From Cocos nucifera (taxonomy: Eukaryota > Streptophyta > Magnoliopsida > Arecales > Arecaceae), in assembly GCA_006176705.1 (NCBI GenBank), contig QRFJ01000375.1, positions 434,001 through 498,000 of the forward strand: a stretch of DNA of 64,000 bases. Reading direction: 5' to 3'. Positions 54,885 through 64,000 of this stretch are shown here, one piece after another. The notes under the pieces are model-generated. The model had not been told where the DNA came from. It saw only the letters and a list, made by a program, of their open reading frames with translations, and did not search any database. Position 1 is the first letter of the stretch, and every line of letters starts with the position of its first letter. A program made the translations under genes and the position numbers.

Positions 54885-54897
54885 GGCTCTGATACCA
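54885..54897 (-). other. CopC primer-binding site, initiator tRNA-Met
   Basis: The minus strand reads TGGTATCAGAGCC, two bases inside the 5' LTR, an exact match to the known plant tRNA-iMet site. Confidence 0.97.
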
Positions 54898-55475
54898 GTT
54901 GAAGGAAAATCCTGATTTTTCGATCCAGGTTCGTTCAGATCTGATCAGATCAAGAGATATATTTCAAAAATTTTTCTCTTGATCCTAATTAGATCTTGAT
55001 ATGTTTTAGATCTGAATTCTTATTATTTTAATAAAATAAAATTAAAAGATAAATTAAATCAAATTTAATTTACCTGATCTGGGTAATCCTATTACCCTAT
55101 TGATGATCCTGTTTGCAGCGGAAGGTTCTGGATCTTAGCCACGCAAGCGCCTGGCCTCTATCGATATCCACTTGGGTTGGATCTGGAGATCCTCTTCTTC
55201 TCTATCATGCCTCCAAAAATTAGATCTGGATCTGATCTGGAGGATCTTCAAAACTCTTTTGAAGATGAGCAGTCGTCCTTTGCAGCAGCGCAGCCTTCTT
55301 ACTTTTGATCGCCTTTCTTTGATCTGAATCGCACCAATCAAAGTCCAAAACTCCTTTTGGATGTAGAGAGCAAGGGGAGAAGGTGGTTTGGCATGGAGAG
55401 GGAGGGGAGATGCAGCCTTGGGGCATGGGGAAACTTTGATCTCATCATATATTCTATCTGAGTTGGATATAGGGT

Positions 55476-55485
55476 CTTATTTATA
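55476..55485 (-). promoter_or_regulatory. TATA box of CopC 5' LTR
   Basis: The minus strand reads TATAAATAAG. Transcription of CopC would start about 30 bases downstream, near 55445. Confidence 0.65.
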
Positions 55486-55791
55486 GACTAGCTATGATCC
55501 AACTCCTCTTCTTCCCAACCAATCACAAACCTTTGTGAAATTAGATCTAAATCTGATTGGTGGGAATAGAGTCCCCTGGATTCCTCCTTAGAGGGCGCCT
55601 AAGACCAGTCAAAGTTGGTTCTTAGAAGAACTCTAATTGGAATCCAAAAAGGAGATGGAGTCCTTGTCCAACAAGGACTCCTAGGCGCCTCCAACTTGGG
55701 CATATGCCTAGGGTGGCGTGCGCCCTTCTCCTTGCTAGGTTCTGGTAGGGAGACAGGTCCCCACCAGCTCTCCAATAGGTGCATGACATGT

Positions 55792-55860
55792 GGTCAAAAG
55801 TCAAAGTGTCAATGGTCAACATTTGACCAATCAAAGGTAGACTTTTGACCAAAGTCAAAG
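55792..55860 (-). promoter_or_regulatory. W-box cluster in CopC 5' LTR
   Basis: Seven TTGAC cores (both strands) lie within 69 bases, about 310 bases upstream of the TATA box. The same cluster has seven or eight cores in the other two LTRs of the family. TTGAC[CT] is the known binding site of WRKY factors. Confidence 0.6.
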
Positions 55861-57180
55861 AACAAGAAATGGCAGGTGACCAAAAATGGCAGGTAATGTC
55901 TTATAAAATAAGACAACCTATTCTGACTTGGACAACCTCCAGTCAGACCATATGAAGGCCTCTGATTGAGCACAAACTCCTTTGGCTCAGACAAGACAAC
56001 TTATTTATGATAGCAAAAGAAGAACGTTAGGTTCAATCGAGTGCTAGCACGATTTCCTTGAACCTAATTGAATCTCATTCAGATCAATTGAACTAGATCA
56101 GTTCAATTGATGATCACCAGATTCAAACCCTTGTTTGTGTGACCCAGTTAGGTTCAGTTCTGTATGGTAATGGGATATGTCATGATCTCTATCATCGACA
56201 TCATCGAAACTCCTTTCGATGGATCAGAACTCTTCTGATTCGAACAGCTAGAATGATCGATCATCTAAATCATTCTAATTGCTTCCAAAATCCACCAGTG
56301 ACACCTAGCAGTATATGGTGGCAACCCATCAGAGCTGAATGCGAACCTCTTGGTGCAGCTACCTGTGTGATTCAGTTCTTCTATCTTGAGCCCCGATCAG
56401 ATTAGGGTTTAGGTGAACTCATCAAACCCTAGTCTCTGTCATATGATGTAATCATTCGATTCGAGTCCAATATGAAAGTCTAAATAAAAACTCTTTCTAT
56501 TATTTCACTCTGCCATGGCCATGGGCTTCTGGACTTGATTCTCATGATTATCATAGGGCTGCTCCTCTACCACCGAGGTAGATAGATTCCATCTTGATGC
56601 CATCCAGTTCCTACAATGAACATGTCATAGCCAACATACACCTCAGGATTCCATATGGCTAGGAGATTGAGTAATGGTGTAGTCAAACTATAACACCCTC
56701 AAGATGAACTGCCGATGCACCTCAGGTTAAAGAACCAGACACACTACTGCAGCATCGAGTCGGTCATTGACGAGAAGGTAGACTCCCTAATGACTACTCG
56801 AGGTGGTCACGCTCAGTGCCCTCATTCTCTAACGAGTACCGTACTCTCACTCCGGTGTCTCCACACCATAGACTTAAGACTCATCGACTAAAGAGAAATG
56901 ATTGTACACCAACCTTTCGAATCAATCACCATCCTCGTGATGATCCTATGGTCGGAAGCAATTTATGAGTTAACAATGATTATTCATGTCTTAAATTTTC
57001 AACTCTTGAAAATATGAATTATCATTACCATTAACTCAAAGGATGTATCACAGACACTAAATACACATATGTGATAGAAAATAACCCATTTATTGCTTTT
57101 AGTCAAAATTATAATTTTGCCCCTAGAAGTGTATTACAAGTGTCAGCCAATTTTGACTTCTAGGGCACATATATCTAACA

Positions 57181-57185
57181 AGTAT
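57181..57185. repeat. Target-site duplication AGTAT, right flank of CopC
   Basis: Second copy of the duplication; see 47052-47056. Confidence 0.95.
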
Positions 57186-57960
57186 ATCTACTTCATCACC
57201 TTTATCGATGGTCTATCTTGGTATGGGTATGTGTATTTGATGCGACATAAGTCTGAAGCCTTTAAAAAATTCAAAAAATTTAAATTTGAAGTAAAAAATA
57301 AATAAAAAATTTCATTAAGATTCTTCGATTAGATCGAGGAGGCAAATACCTTAGTCAAAAATTCTTAGAGTATCTGAAAAAAAAATAGCATAGTCTCTCA
57401 ATAGACTCAACATGGAACATCTCAACTAAATGAAATTTCGGAATGGAGAAATTAGATCCTATTAGATATGATCCAACCCATGATGAGTTTCACGGTCCTC
57501 TTAGAGTTTCTTTGGAGACATAGTCTGATGACCACTATATATTTACTGAATAGGATTTTCTCTAAAATCGTTCCTACCATACCATATGAAATATGGCATC
57601 GTAAGAAACCAAGTCTGAGTCATCTCAGAATTTGAGGTTGTCCAGCCCATGTCAATAGATGATAGGTGGATAAATTAGAGTCTAGATCCTTTAGAGCTTG
57701 ATTTATTGAATATCCTAAAGAGTCATTAGGATATTATTTCTATCTCTTGAAAGATTATAATGTGATTGTGAATCGACATGCTATCTTTTTTAAAAAATAG
57801 TTTATTCAAGATGGTGGCATCAAAAGGCAGATTAGGCTCGAGGAGAAATTCTTCTAGGAGCCATGAGCTAAGAAACCTATGGAATCCAATCAGATTGAGC
57901 CAACCCAGACATTACCTCCATCTCGTAGATCAAGTAGAATTCCTGTCCTCCGAAAAGATG
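57186..57960 (+). pseudogene. CopB integrase, core and C-terminal part, broken
   Basis: YIYFITFIDGLSWYGYVYLM (57184-57245) continues the frame left at 47051. Stops follow; traces such as LLDMIQPMMSFT (57453-57490), YLLNRIFSK and GCPAHVN can be followed to about 57660. The open piece 57778-57969 ends before RT. All three catalytic acids are not readable. Confidence 0.75.
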
Positions 57961-58397
57961 CTTAGGTAGTATCTTAGAGGACGTAGAAAAAATGTTCCTC
58001 ATAGGAAATGGGGTTCATGGTGATGATCCTAAAATCTATGATGAAGCGATATCAGATATCAACTCTGAGAAATGATTAGAGACAATGAGGTCAGAAATTA
58101 ACTAAATGTACTCGAATCAAGTCTGAACCTTGCTAGATCTACCTAAAGGTATAGTACTATTGGGTGTAAATGGATCTTCAAAAGAAAGATAGGTGCCGAT
58201 GAAAATGTAGAGACATTCAAAGCAAGGCTCATAACGAAAGGATATAGTCAGCGTGAAGGCATTGACTATTAGGATACTTTTTTGCCAGTAACCATGCTCA
58301 AATTCATCTGCACATTGTTTGCTATTGCAACCTACTTCAGTTATGAAATATGGTAGATGAATGTGAAAATGGAATTCTTAAATGGATATCTTGAGGA
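57961..58397 (+). repeat. 437-bp tandem duplication in CopB RT, unit 1
   Basis: It begins CTTAGGTAGTATCTTAGAGG and ends ATATCTTGAGGA, directly followed by unit 2, which starts TTTAGGTACTATCTTAGAGG. It covers the RT entry: the GVHGDDPK region, the text near CKWIF, KGYSQREG, and the first catalytic Asp region. Both units share the stop after GVDY/GIDY and another in the text AAATGATTAG, so the duplication came after those mutations. Confidence 0.93.
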
Positions 58398-58834
58398 TTT
58401 AGGTACTATCTTAGAGGATGTAGAGAAAATATTTCTCATAGAAAATGGGGTTCATTATGATGATCCTAAAATTTATGACGAAGCGATATCAAATATCAAC
58501 TCTGAGAAATGATTAGAGGCAATGAGGTCAGAAATTGACTCAATATGCTTGAATCAAGTCTTGACCTTGGTAGATCCACCTGAAGGTATAGTACCTATTG
58601 AATGTAAATGGATCTTTAGGAGAAAGATAGGTGCTAATAAAAATGTAGAGACATTCAAAGCAAGGCTCGTAGCGAAAGGATATAGTCAGCGCGAAGGCGT
58701 TGACTATTAGGATACTTTTTCGCTAGTAACCATGGTCAAATCCATCCGCACATTGTTTGCTATTGCAGCTTATTTCAATTATGAAATATGACAGATGGAT
58801 GTAAAAATGGCATTCTTAAATGAATATCTTGAGG
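58398..58834 (+). repeat. 437-bp tandem duplication in CopB RT, unit 2
   Basis: Second unit, differing from unit 1 by scattered substitutions. It reads on into the rest of RT (EYLEEDIYIE). An open piece at 58522-58710 holds VLTLVDPPEGIVPIECKWIF. Confidence 0.93.
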
Positions 58835-60030
58835 AGGATATCTATATAGAATAGCCACTAGGTTGTACATCTAGTGATGATGATCACAAGGTATGCAAGC
58901 TGCAAAGGTCCATATATGGACTTAAGCAAGCATCTTGGAGTTGGAATGCTCATTTCAATGATGTAATCAAATCATTTAGATTCATCAAGAATGAGGAGCT
59001 CTATGTTTTTAAAAAAATCAGTAGAAGCGGTATTGTCTTTCTCATACTATACGTGGATGACATCCTCCTAATGGGGAATGATATTCCCATATTGACTATA
59101 GTCAAAATGTGTTGTCTAAGAAGTTCTTCATGGAAGATCTAGGAGAGGCATCTTTTATTCTGAAAATTAAGGTCTATAAGGATAGATTGAATAGGATGCT
59201 GGGTCTCTCACAGAAAATGTACATAGAGGAGGTGCTGAAGAGGTTCAGCATGGAAAACTCTAAGAGGAGATTGGTACCCTTTAGACATGGCATTAATCTC
59301 TCCAAGAAGATGTGCCCTAGCACACTTGAGGAGATTGAATGCTTGAGCAAGATCCCTTATGCTTCGATAATTGAGAGCCTCATGTATGCCATTCTACGTA
59401 CATGATCTAATATTGTCCATACTATGAGTGTTACGAGCAGATATCAATCGAATCCAGATGAAGAGCACTGGACTTCTATGAAATGTATCCTTAAGTTCTT
59501 TAGAAGGACTAAAGATATGTTTCTAGTTTTTAATAATGGAGAACTCCAGGTCTAGGGATATATAGACTCAAATTTTATGTCCGACATAAATGATCGAAAG
59601 TCAACATCTGAAAGTCTGTTTATTTGTATTAGTGGAGCTGTCGGTTGGAAGAGTTTCAAGCTGATGGTGATAGCAGACTCCACCATAAAAGTAGAGTATG
59701 TCGTTGCATCAGAGGTTGCAAAGAAGGCATTCTGGTATAAGAAGTTCACTATAGAGCTCGAAGTAATGCCATCAGATGCCGTCCCTCTGTACTGTGATAA
59801 TAATGGCACCATAGCCCTTACTAAGCAGCCAAGGTCTTACCAGAAATCCAAGCACATCAAGCGGTGATACCACCTCATCCATGTTTATCTTGAAAAGGGA
59901 TACGTCGAGGTCAAGAGAATCAACACTATAAACAATGCGGTTGATCCACTGACAAAGCCATTAAGCCAGCAGAAGATCAAAGCTCATCTTGAGAAGATGG
60001 AACTTAGATTTATAGCCAATTGGCCTTAGA
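58522..60030 (+). pseudogene. CopB reverse transcriptase and RNase H, broken
   Basis: RT text from unit 2 onward: SIYGLKQASWSWNAHFND (58910-58965) and LYVDDILLMGND (the catalytic box, near 59045-59080). Open piece 59109-59405 (MEDLGEASFILKIKVYKD, LSKKMCPSTLEEIE), then after stops RNase H 59577-59867 (DINDRKSTSES, VIADSTIKVEYVVASEVA, YQKSKHIKR) and the tail to about 60028 (IANWP). Order and length match CopC RT-RNase H, apart from the duplicated first part. Stops at the duplication and near 59403, 59555 and 59866 disable it. Confidence 0.85.
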
Positions 60031-60032
60031 TC

Positions 60033-60043
60033 AAGTAGGAGTT
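60033..60043 (+). other. CopB polypurine tract
   Basis: AAGTAGGAGTT directly before the LTR start TGTTAGATATGTA. Confidence 0.8.
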
Positions 60044-60582
60044 TGTTAGATATGTACCCTAGAAATCAGATTGGCTAAACATTTATAATACACTTCTAAG
60101 GGCAATTTTATAATTTTGAATATAAATTAATAAAAGAATTATTTTCTATCATAGTGTGTATTTAAAATATCTTTGATACATCTTTTGAGTTAATGGTAAT
60201 GATAATTCATATTTTCAAGAGTTGAAAATTTAAGAGATGAATTTTCATAATTAACTCATCCCGATCGTAGGATCACCATGAGAATGGTGATCGATCTAGA
60301 AGGTTGGTATACGATTGCTTTCTTAGGATAGATGAGTCTTAGGTCTATGATGTAAAGACACTGAAGCTAGAGTACATATACTCATTAGAAAATGAGGGCA
60401 CTAAGCGTGACCACCTCGAGCAGTCATAAGGAAGTCTACCTTCTCATCGATAATTGGCATGATGCTGCAGTGGTGTGTTTGATTCTTTGACCTGAGGTGC
60501 ATCGATAGCTTAACTTGAGGGTGTTATAGTTTGACTATACCATAACTCGATCTCCTAGCCATTCGAAATCCTAAGATATATG
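60044..60582 (+). repeat. CopB 3' LTR, first 539 bp
   Basis: It aligns base for base in order with the start of the CopC-family LTRs (60583 onward), but with about one change in eight. It is cut by the solo LTR and resumes at 62871. Its last five bases (ATATG) are the target duplication. Confidence 0.9.
60578..60582. repeat. Target-site duplication ATATG, left flank of solo LTR
   Basis: ATATG before TGTTAAATATATG; repeated at 62866-62870 after CCCTTCA. Confidence 0.93.
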
Positions 60583-61902
60583 TGTTAAATATATGTGCCC
60601 TAGAAGCCAGAATTGGCTGACACTTGTAATACACTTCTAGGGGCAAAATTGTAATTTTGACTAAAATCAATAAATGGGTTATTTTCTATCACACCTGTGT
60701 ATTTAGTGTCTGTGATACATCCTTTGAGTTAATGGTAATGATAATTCATATTTTCAAGAGTTGAAAATTTAAGACATGAATAATCATTATTAACTCATAA
60801 ACAGCTCCCGACCATAGGATCATCACGAGGATGGTGATTGATCCAGAAGGTTGGTGTACGATCGTTTCTCTTTAGTAGATGAGTCTTGAGTCTACGGTGT
60901 GGATACACCAGAGCGAGAGTACAGGTACTCGTTAGAGAATGAGGGCACTGAGCGTGACCACCTCGAGTAGTCATTAGGAAGTCTACCTTCTCGTCAATGA
61001 CTGACTCGATGCTGCAGTAGTGTGTCTGGTTCTTTGACCTGAGATGCATTGGCAGTTCACCTTGAGGGTGTTATAGTTTGACTACACCATTACTCGGTCT
61101 CCTAGCCATATGGAACCCTGAGGTGTATGTTGGCTATAGCATGTTCATTGTAGGAACTGGATTGCATCAAGATGGAATCTATCTACCTCGGTGGTAGAGG
61201 AGTAGCCCTATGATGATCATGAGAATCAAGTCCAGAATCCATGGCCATGGTAGAGTGAAATAATAGAAAGAGTTTCTATTTAGATTTTCACATTGGACTC
61301 GAATCGAATGATTACATCATATGACAGAGACTAGGGTTTGACGAGTTCACCTTAACCCTAATCTGATCAGGGCTCAAGATAGAAGAACTGAATCACACAG
61401 GTAGCTGCACCAAGAGGTTCGCATTCAGCTCTGATGGGTTGCCACCATATACTGCTAGGTGTCACTGGTGGATTTTGGGAGCAATTAGAATGATTTAGAT
61501 GATCGATCATTCTAGCTGTTCGAATTAGAAGAGTTCCGATCCATCGAAAGGAGTTTCGATGATGTCTATGATAGAGATCATGACATATCCCATTACCATA
61601 CAGAACTCAACCTAACTGGGTCACACAAACAAGGGTTTGAATCTGGTGATCATCAATTAAACTGATCTAGTTCAATTGATCTGAATGAGATTCAATTAGG
61701 TTCAAGGAAATCGTGCTAGCACTCGATTGAACCTAACGTTCTTCTTTTACTATCATAAATAAGTTGTCCTGACTGAGCCAAAGGAGTTTGTGCTTAATCA
61801 GAGGCCTTCATATGGTCTGACTGGAGGTTGTCCAAGTCAGAATAGGTTGTCTTATTTGTAAGACATTACCTGCCATTTTTGGTCACCTGCCATTTCTTGT
61901 TC

Positions 61903-61970
61903 TTTGACTTTGGTCAAAAGTCTACCTTTGACTGGTCAAACATTGACCATTGACCCTTTGACTTTTGACC
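61903..61970 (+). promoter_or_regulatory. W-box cluster in solo LTR
   Basis: Eight TTGAC cores (six on the plus strand, two as GGTCAA) lie within 68 bases, upstream of the TATA box by about 310 bases. Confidence 0.6.
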
Positions 61971-62277
61971 ACATGTCATGCACCTATTGGAGAGCTGGTG
62001 GGGGCCTGTACCCCTGCCAGAACCTGGCAAAGAGAAGGGCGCACGCCAAGGGTGGCGTGAGCCCAAGTAGGAGGCGCCTAGGAGTCCTTATTGGACAAGG
62101 ACTCCACCTCCCTTTTGGATTCCAATCAGAGTTCTACTAAGAATCCAGTTTGACTGGTCTTAGGCGCCCTCTAAGGAGGAATCCGAGGGGTCTCTATTCC
62201 AATCAATCAGATTTAGATCTGATTTCACAAAGGGTTGTGATTGGTTGAGAGGAAGAGGAGTTGGATCACAAGAGGTC

Positions 62278-62287
62278 TATAAATAAG
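62278..62287 (+). promoter_or_regulatory. TATA box of solo LTR
   Basis: TATAAATAAG, the same as in the two CopC LTRs; a solo LTR that keeps it could still start transcription into the flanking DNA. Confidence 0.6.
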
Positions 62288-62865
62288 ACCCTGCGCCCAA
62301 CCCTAATTCTAAGTGAATGCAATTCAATTGAGAAACCCCACGCCCTAAGGCTGCCTCTCCCCTCCTTCTCCATGCCATAGTCTCTTCTCCCCTTGCTCTC
62401 CACGTCCAAAAGAGTTTTGGACTTAGGTTGGTGCGATTCAGATCAAGGAAAGGCGATCAAAAGCAAGAAGGCTGCGCTGCTGCAAAAGGACGACTGCAGA
62501 TCTTCAAAAGAGTTTTGAAGATCCTCCAGATCAGATCTAGATCTGATTTTTGGAGGCATGATAGAGAAGAAGAGGATCTCCAGATCCAACCCGAGTGGAT
62601 ACTGGTAGAGGCCAGGTGCTTGCGTGGCTAAGATCCAGAACCTTCCGCTGCAAATAGGATCATCAACAGGGTAATAGGATTACCCGGATCAGGTAAATTA
62701 AATTTGATTTAATTTATCTTTTAATTTTATTTTATTAAAATAATAAGAATCAGATCTGAAACATATCAAGATCTGATTGGGATCAAGAGAAAAATTTTTG
62801 AAATATATCTCTTGATCTGATCAGATCTGGACGAACCTGGACTGGGAAATCAGGATTTCCCTTCA

Positions 62866-62870
62866 ATATG
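62866..62870. repeat. Target-site duplication ATATG, right flank of solo LTR
   Basis: Second copy; see 60578-60582. Confidence 0.93.
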
Positions 62871-64000
62871 ATCACTATAGCATGTTCATTGTAGGAATTG
62901 GATTGCACCAATAAGAGATCTATCTATCTTGGTAGATGAGGAGTAGCCCTATGATAATCATGAGATTGAGTCCTTAAGCCCATGGCCATGGTAGTGTGAA
63001 GATGATAGAAAGAGTTTCTATTAGGGTTTCACATCAGACTCGAATCAAATGATTAATTCATATGATGAATGTTGTGTTTGACATGTTCACCTCAACCCTA
63101 ATCCTATCAAAGCTCAAGATCAAAGAATCTAATCACATAGGTAGCTACACCGAGAGATTCACTTTCAGTTCTGATGGGTTGCCATCATATACTGCTAGGT
63201 GTCACTGGTGGATTTTGGAAGCAATTAGAATGATTTTGATGATCAATCATTCTAATTGTATGAATCAGAAAAGTTCTGATCCATCGAAACGTATTTTGAT
63301 GATATTGATGATAGAGACCATGACATGTCTCATTACCATATGGAACTAAACCTAATAGGTCACAAAAAAAAGGGTTTGGATCTAGATGTCATCAATTAAG
63401 CTATTCAGTTTGATTGATTTAGATTAGATTCAATCAAGTTCAAGGTAATCATGCTAGCACACGATTGAGCCTGGCTTTATCCTTTTGTAATCTTTTTGAT
63501 TAATCACGACCTAGTCAAATTTGATTTGACTCATTCTTATATCTTGAATCAATTTATTTTCATCTGACTGGAATCAGTCCAGATCAGATTATTATAGAAA
63601 TTAATTCCATTCCTAGTGCAATTGGACTAGGGTCAAAAGTTGACCTAATTAAGAGAATTGAGGGTCACTTGATCAGATGCATCTACAAAATTCTCTAGAA
63701 ATTATTTTGTTCTAATTTTTAAATATATGATAGGGCTCAAGTCATACTATGAGTGTGCCAAATTTTGTGATTTATGATAGAGTTTTGGCTAGGTTTTGAT
63801 AGAGTTTGATTTAGATTAAACTCTTAAGGGAAGAGTCCTAGGCGTAATGGACTCTTTCTTGTCTACTCATGTCACCCACTTTTTGATTGATTTTTGGCAT
63901 AAAAACTTGCTAAGATCTGGTGCTCTATGTGGAAAATAATTCCTTGAGTCCTAATGATAAAATAAATGAGTTATTTTCATCAAATGGGACTCTATGTGGT
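62871..64000 (+). repeat. CopB 3' LTR, continued to window end
   Basis: Resumes at the point matching about base 545 of the family LTR (CTATAGCATGTTCATTGTAGG) and follows it to about 63480 (CACACGATTGAGCCTGG). After that I see no similarity to the CopC-family LTR, and no gene. The end of the LTR is not in the window; by family length it would fall near 64600. Confidence 0.75.

Larger units (their letters stand above)
47057..57180 (-). mobile_element. CopC, full-length Ty1/copia retrotransposon (10.1 kb), non-autonomous
   Basis: Two 2.28-kb LTRs, duplication AGTAT, primer site for initiator tRNA-Met, a 1.86-kb leader, gag, a collapsed zinc-knuckle/protease region, integrase, RT, RNase H, polypurine tract. 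Minus strand. It inserted head-on into CopB's integrase gene; CopB is a related element. RT and RNase H are largely open, while integrase and protease are damaged. Confidence 0.95.
54900..57180 (-). repeat. CopC 5' LTR (right)
   Basis: 2281 bp, TGAAGGAAAATC to TATATCTAACA on the plus strand. TATA box near 55476-55485, W-box cluster at 55792-55860, tandem hairpins at about 55200-55265. Confidence 0.95.
60583..62865 (+). mobile_element. Solo LTR of the CopC family
   Basis: 2283 bp, TGTTAAATATATGTG to GATTTCCCTTCA, in plus orientation, with the 5-bp duplication ATATG on both sides and no internal sequence. Such solo LTRs arise when the two LTRs of one element recombine and the middle is lost. 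W-box cluster at 61903-61970, TATA box at 62278-62287, hairpin pair at 62499-62556. It inserted in the 3' LTR of CopB. Confidence 0.95.
45571..64000 (+). mobile_element. CopB, Ty1/copia retrotransposon, 5'-truncated, 3' LTR off the window
   Basis: Plus-strand gag begins about 20 codons into the protein (compare CopC gag at 53022), with no leader, primer site or 5' LTR. gag, protease and part of integrase lie at 45571-47056; the rest of integrase, RT and RNase H at 57186-60020; a polypurine tract at 60033-60043; the 3' LTR from 60044. CopC and a solo LTR of the same family interrupt it. Its coding text is a close relative of CopC, but many stops make it older. Confidence 0.9.

Noticed and set aside
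1..64000. CRISPR array, bacterial operon, integron or host gene
   Set aside because: No spaced short repeats of the right form, no ribosome-binding sites before ORFs, and all recognisable proteins belong to plant LTR retrotransposons.

Overview
This window is plant nuclear DNA, most likely from a monocot with a repeat-rich genome. It consists almost entirely of LTR retrotransposons inserted into one another. I found no host protein-coding gene, no structural RNA gene and no prokaryotic feature. The plant assignment rests on Athila-type and Tat-type Ty3/gypsy elements, Ty1/copia elements primed by initiator tRNA-Met, and TG...CA LTRs with 5-bp target duplications. A palm or similar monocot is only a guess.

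Layout, left to right. 1-5840: an Athila gag-pol region on the minus strand, nearly the same sequence as 9765-15543 but full of single-base insertions and deletions. 5840-7175 and 18326-21960: one Tat-lineage element on the minus strand (TatA: gag, protease, RT, RNase H, one LTR), split by a full-length Athila element (7176-18320, TSD CTATG). 21961-22510 and 45480-45570: pieces of the spliced antisense ORF of an older Tat element (Tat0). These are split by a Ty1/copia element on the plus strand (CopA, 22511-45474, TSD GAATC). CopA's 5' LTR is itself split by a complete Tat element (TatB, 25296-37720, TSD GATTA).

45571-64000: a second plus-strand Ty1/copia element (CopB) that lacks its 5' end and whose 3' LTR runs off the window. 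It is interrupted in the integrase region by a complete minus-strand copia element (CopC, 47057-57180, TSD AGTAT). Its 3' LTR is interrupted by a solo LTR of the CopC family (60583-62865, TSD ATATG).

All gag-pol genes are broken by stops, frameshifts or deletions, so every element here depends on others or is dead. The parts that stand out are these: the Tat antisense gene, with introns at a conserved position (one GC-AG, one GT-AG); a 115-bp minisatellite between that gene and pol; a leader motif shared by copia and Athila elements; a dense W-box cluster in the CopC LTR promoter; and strong signs that 1-5840 is uncorrected long-read sequence.
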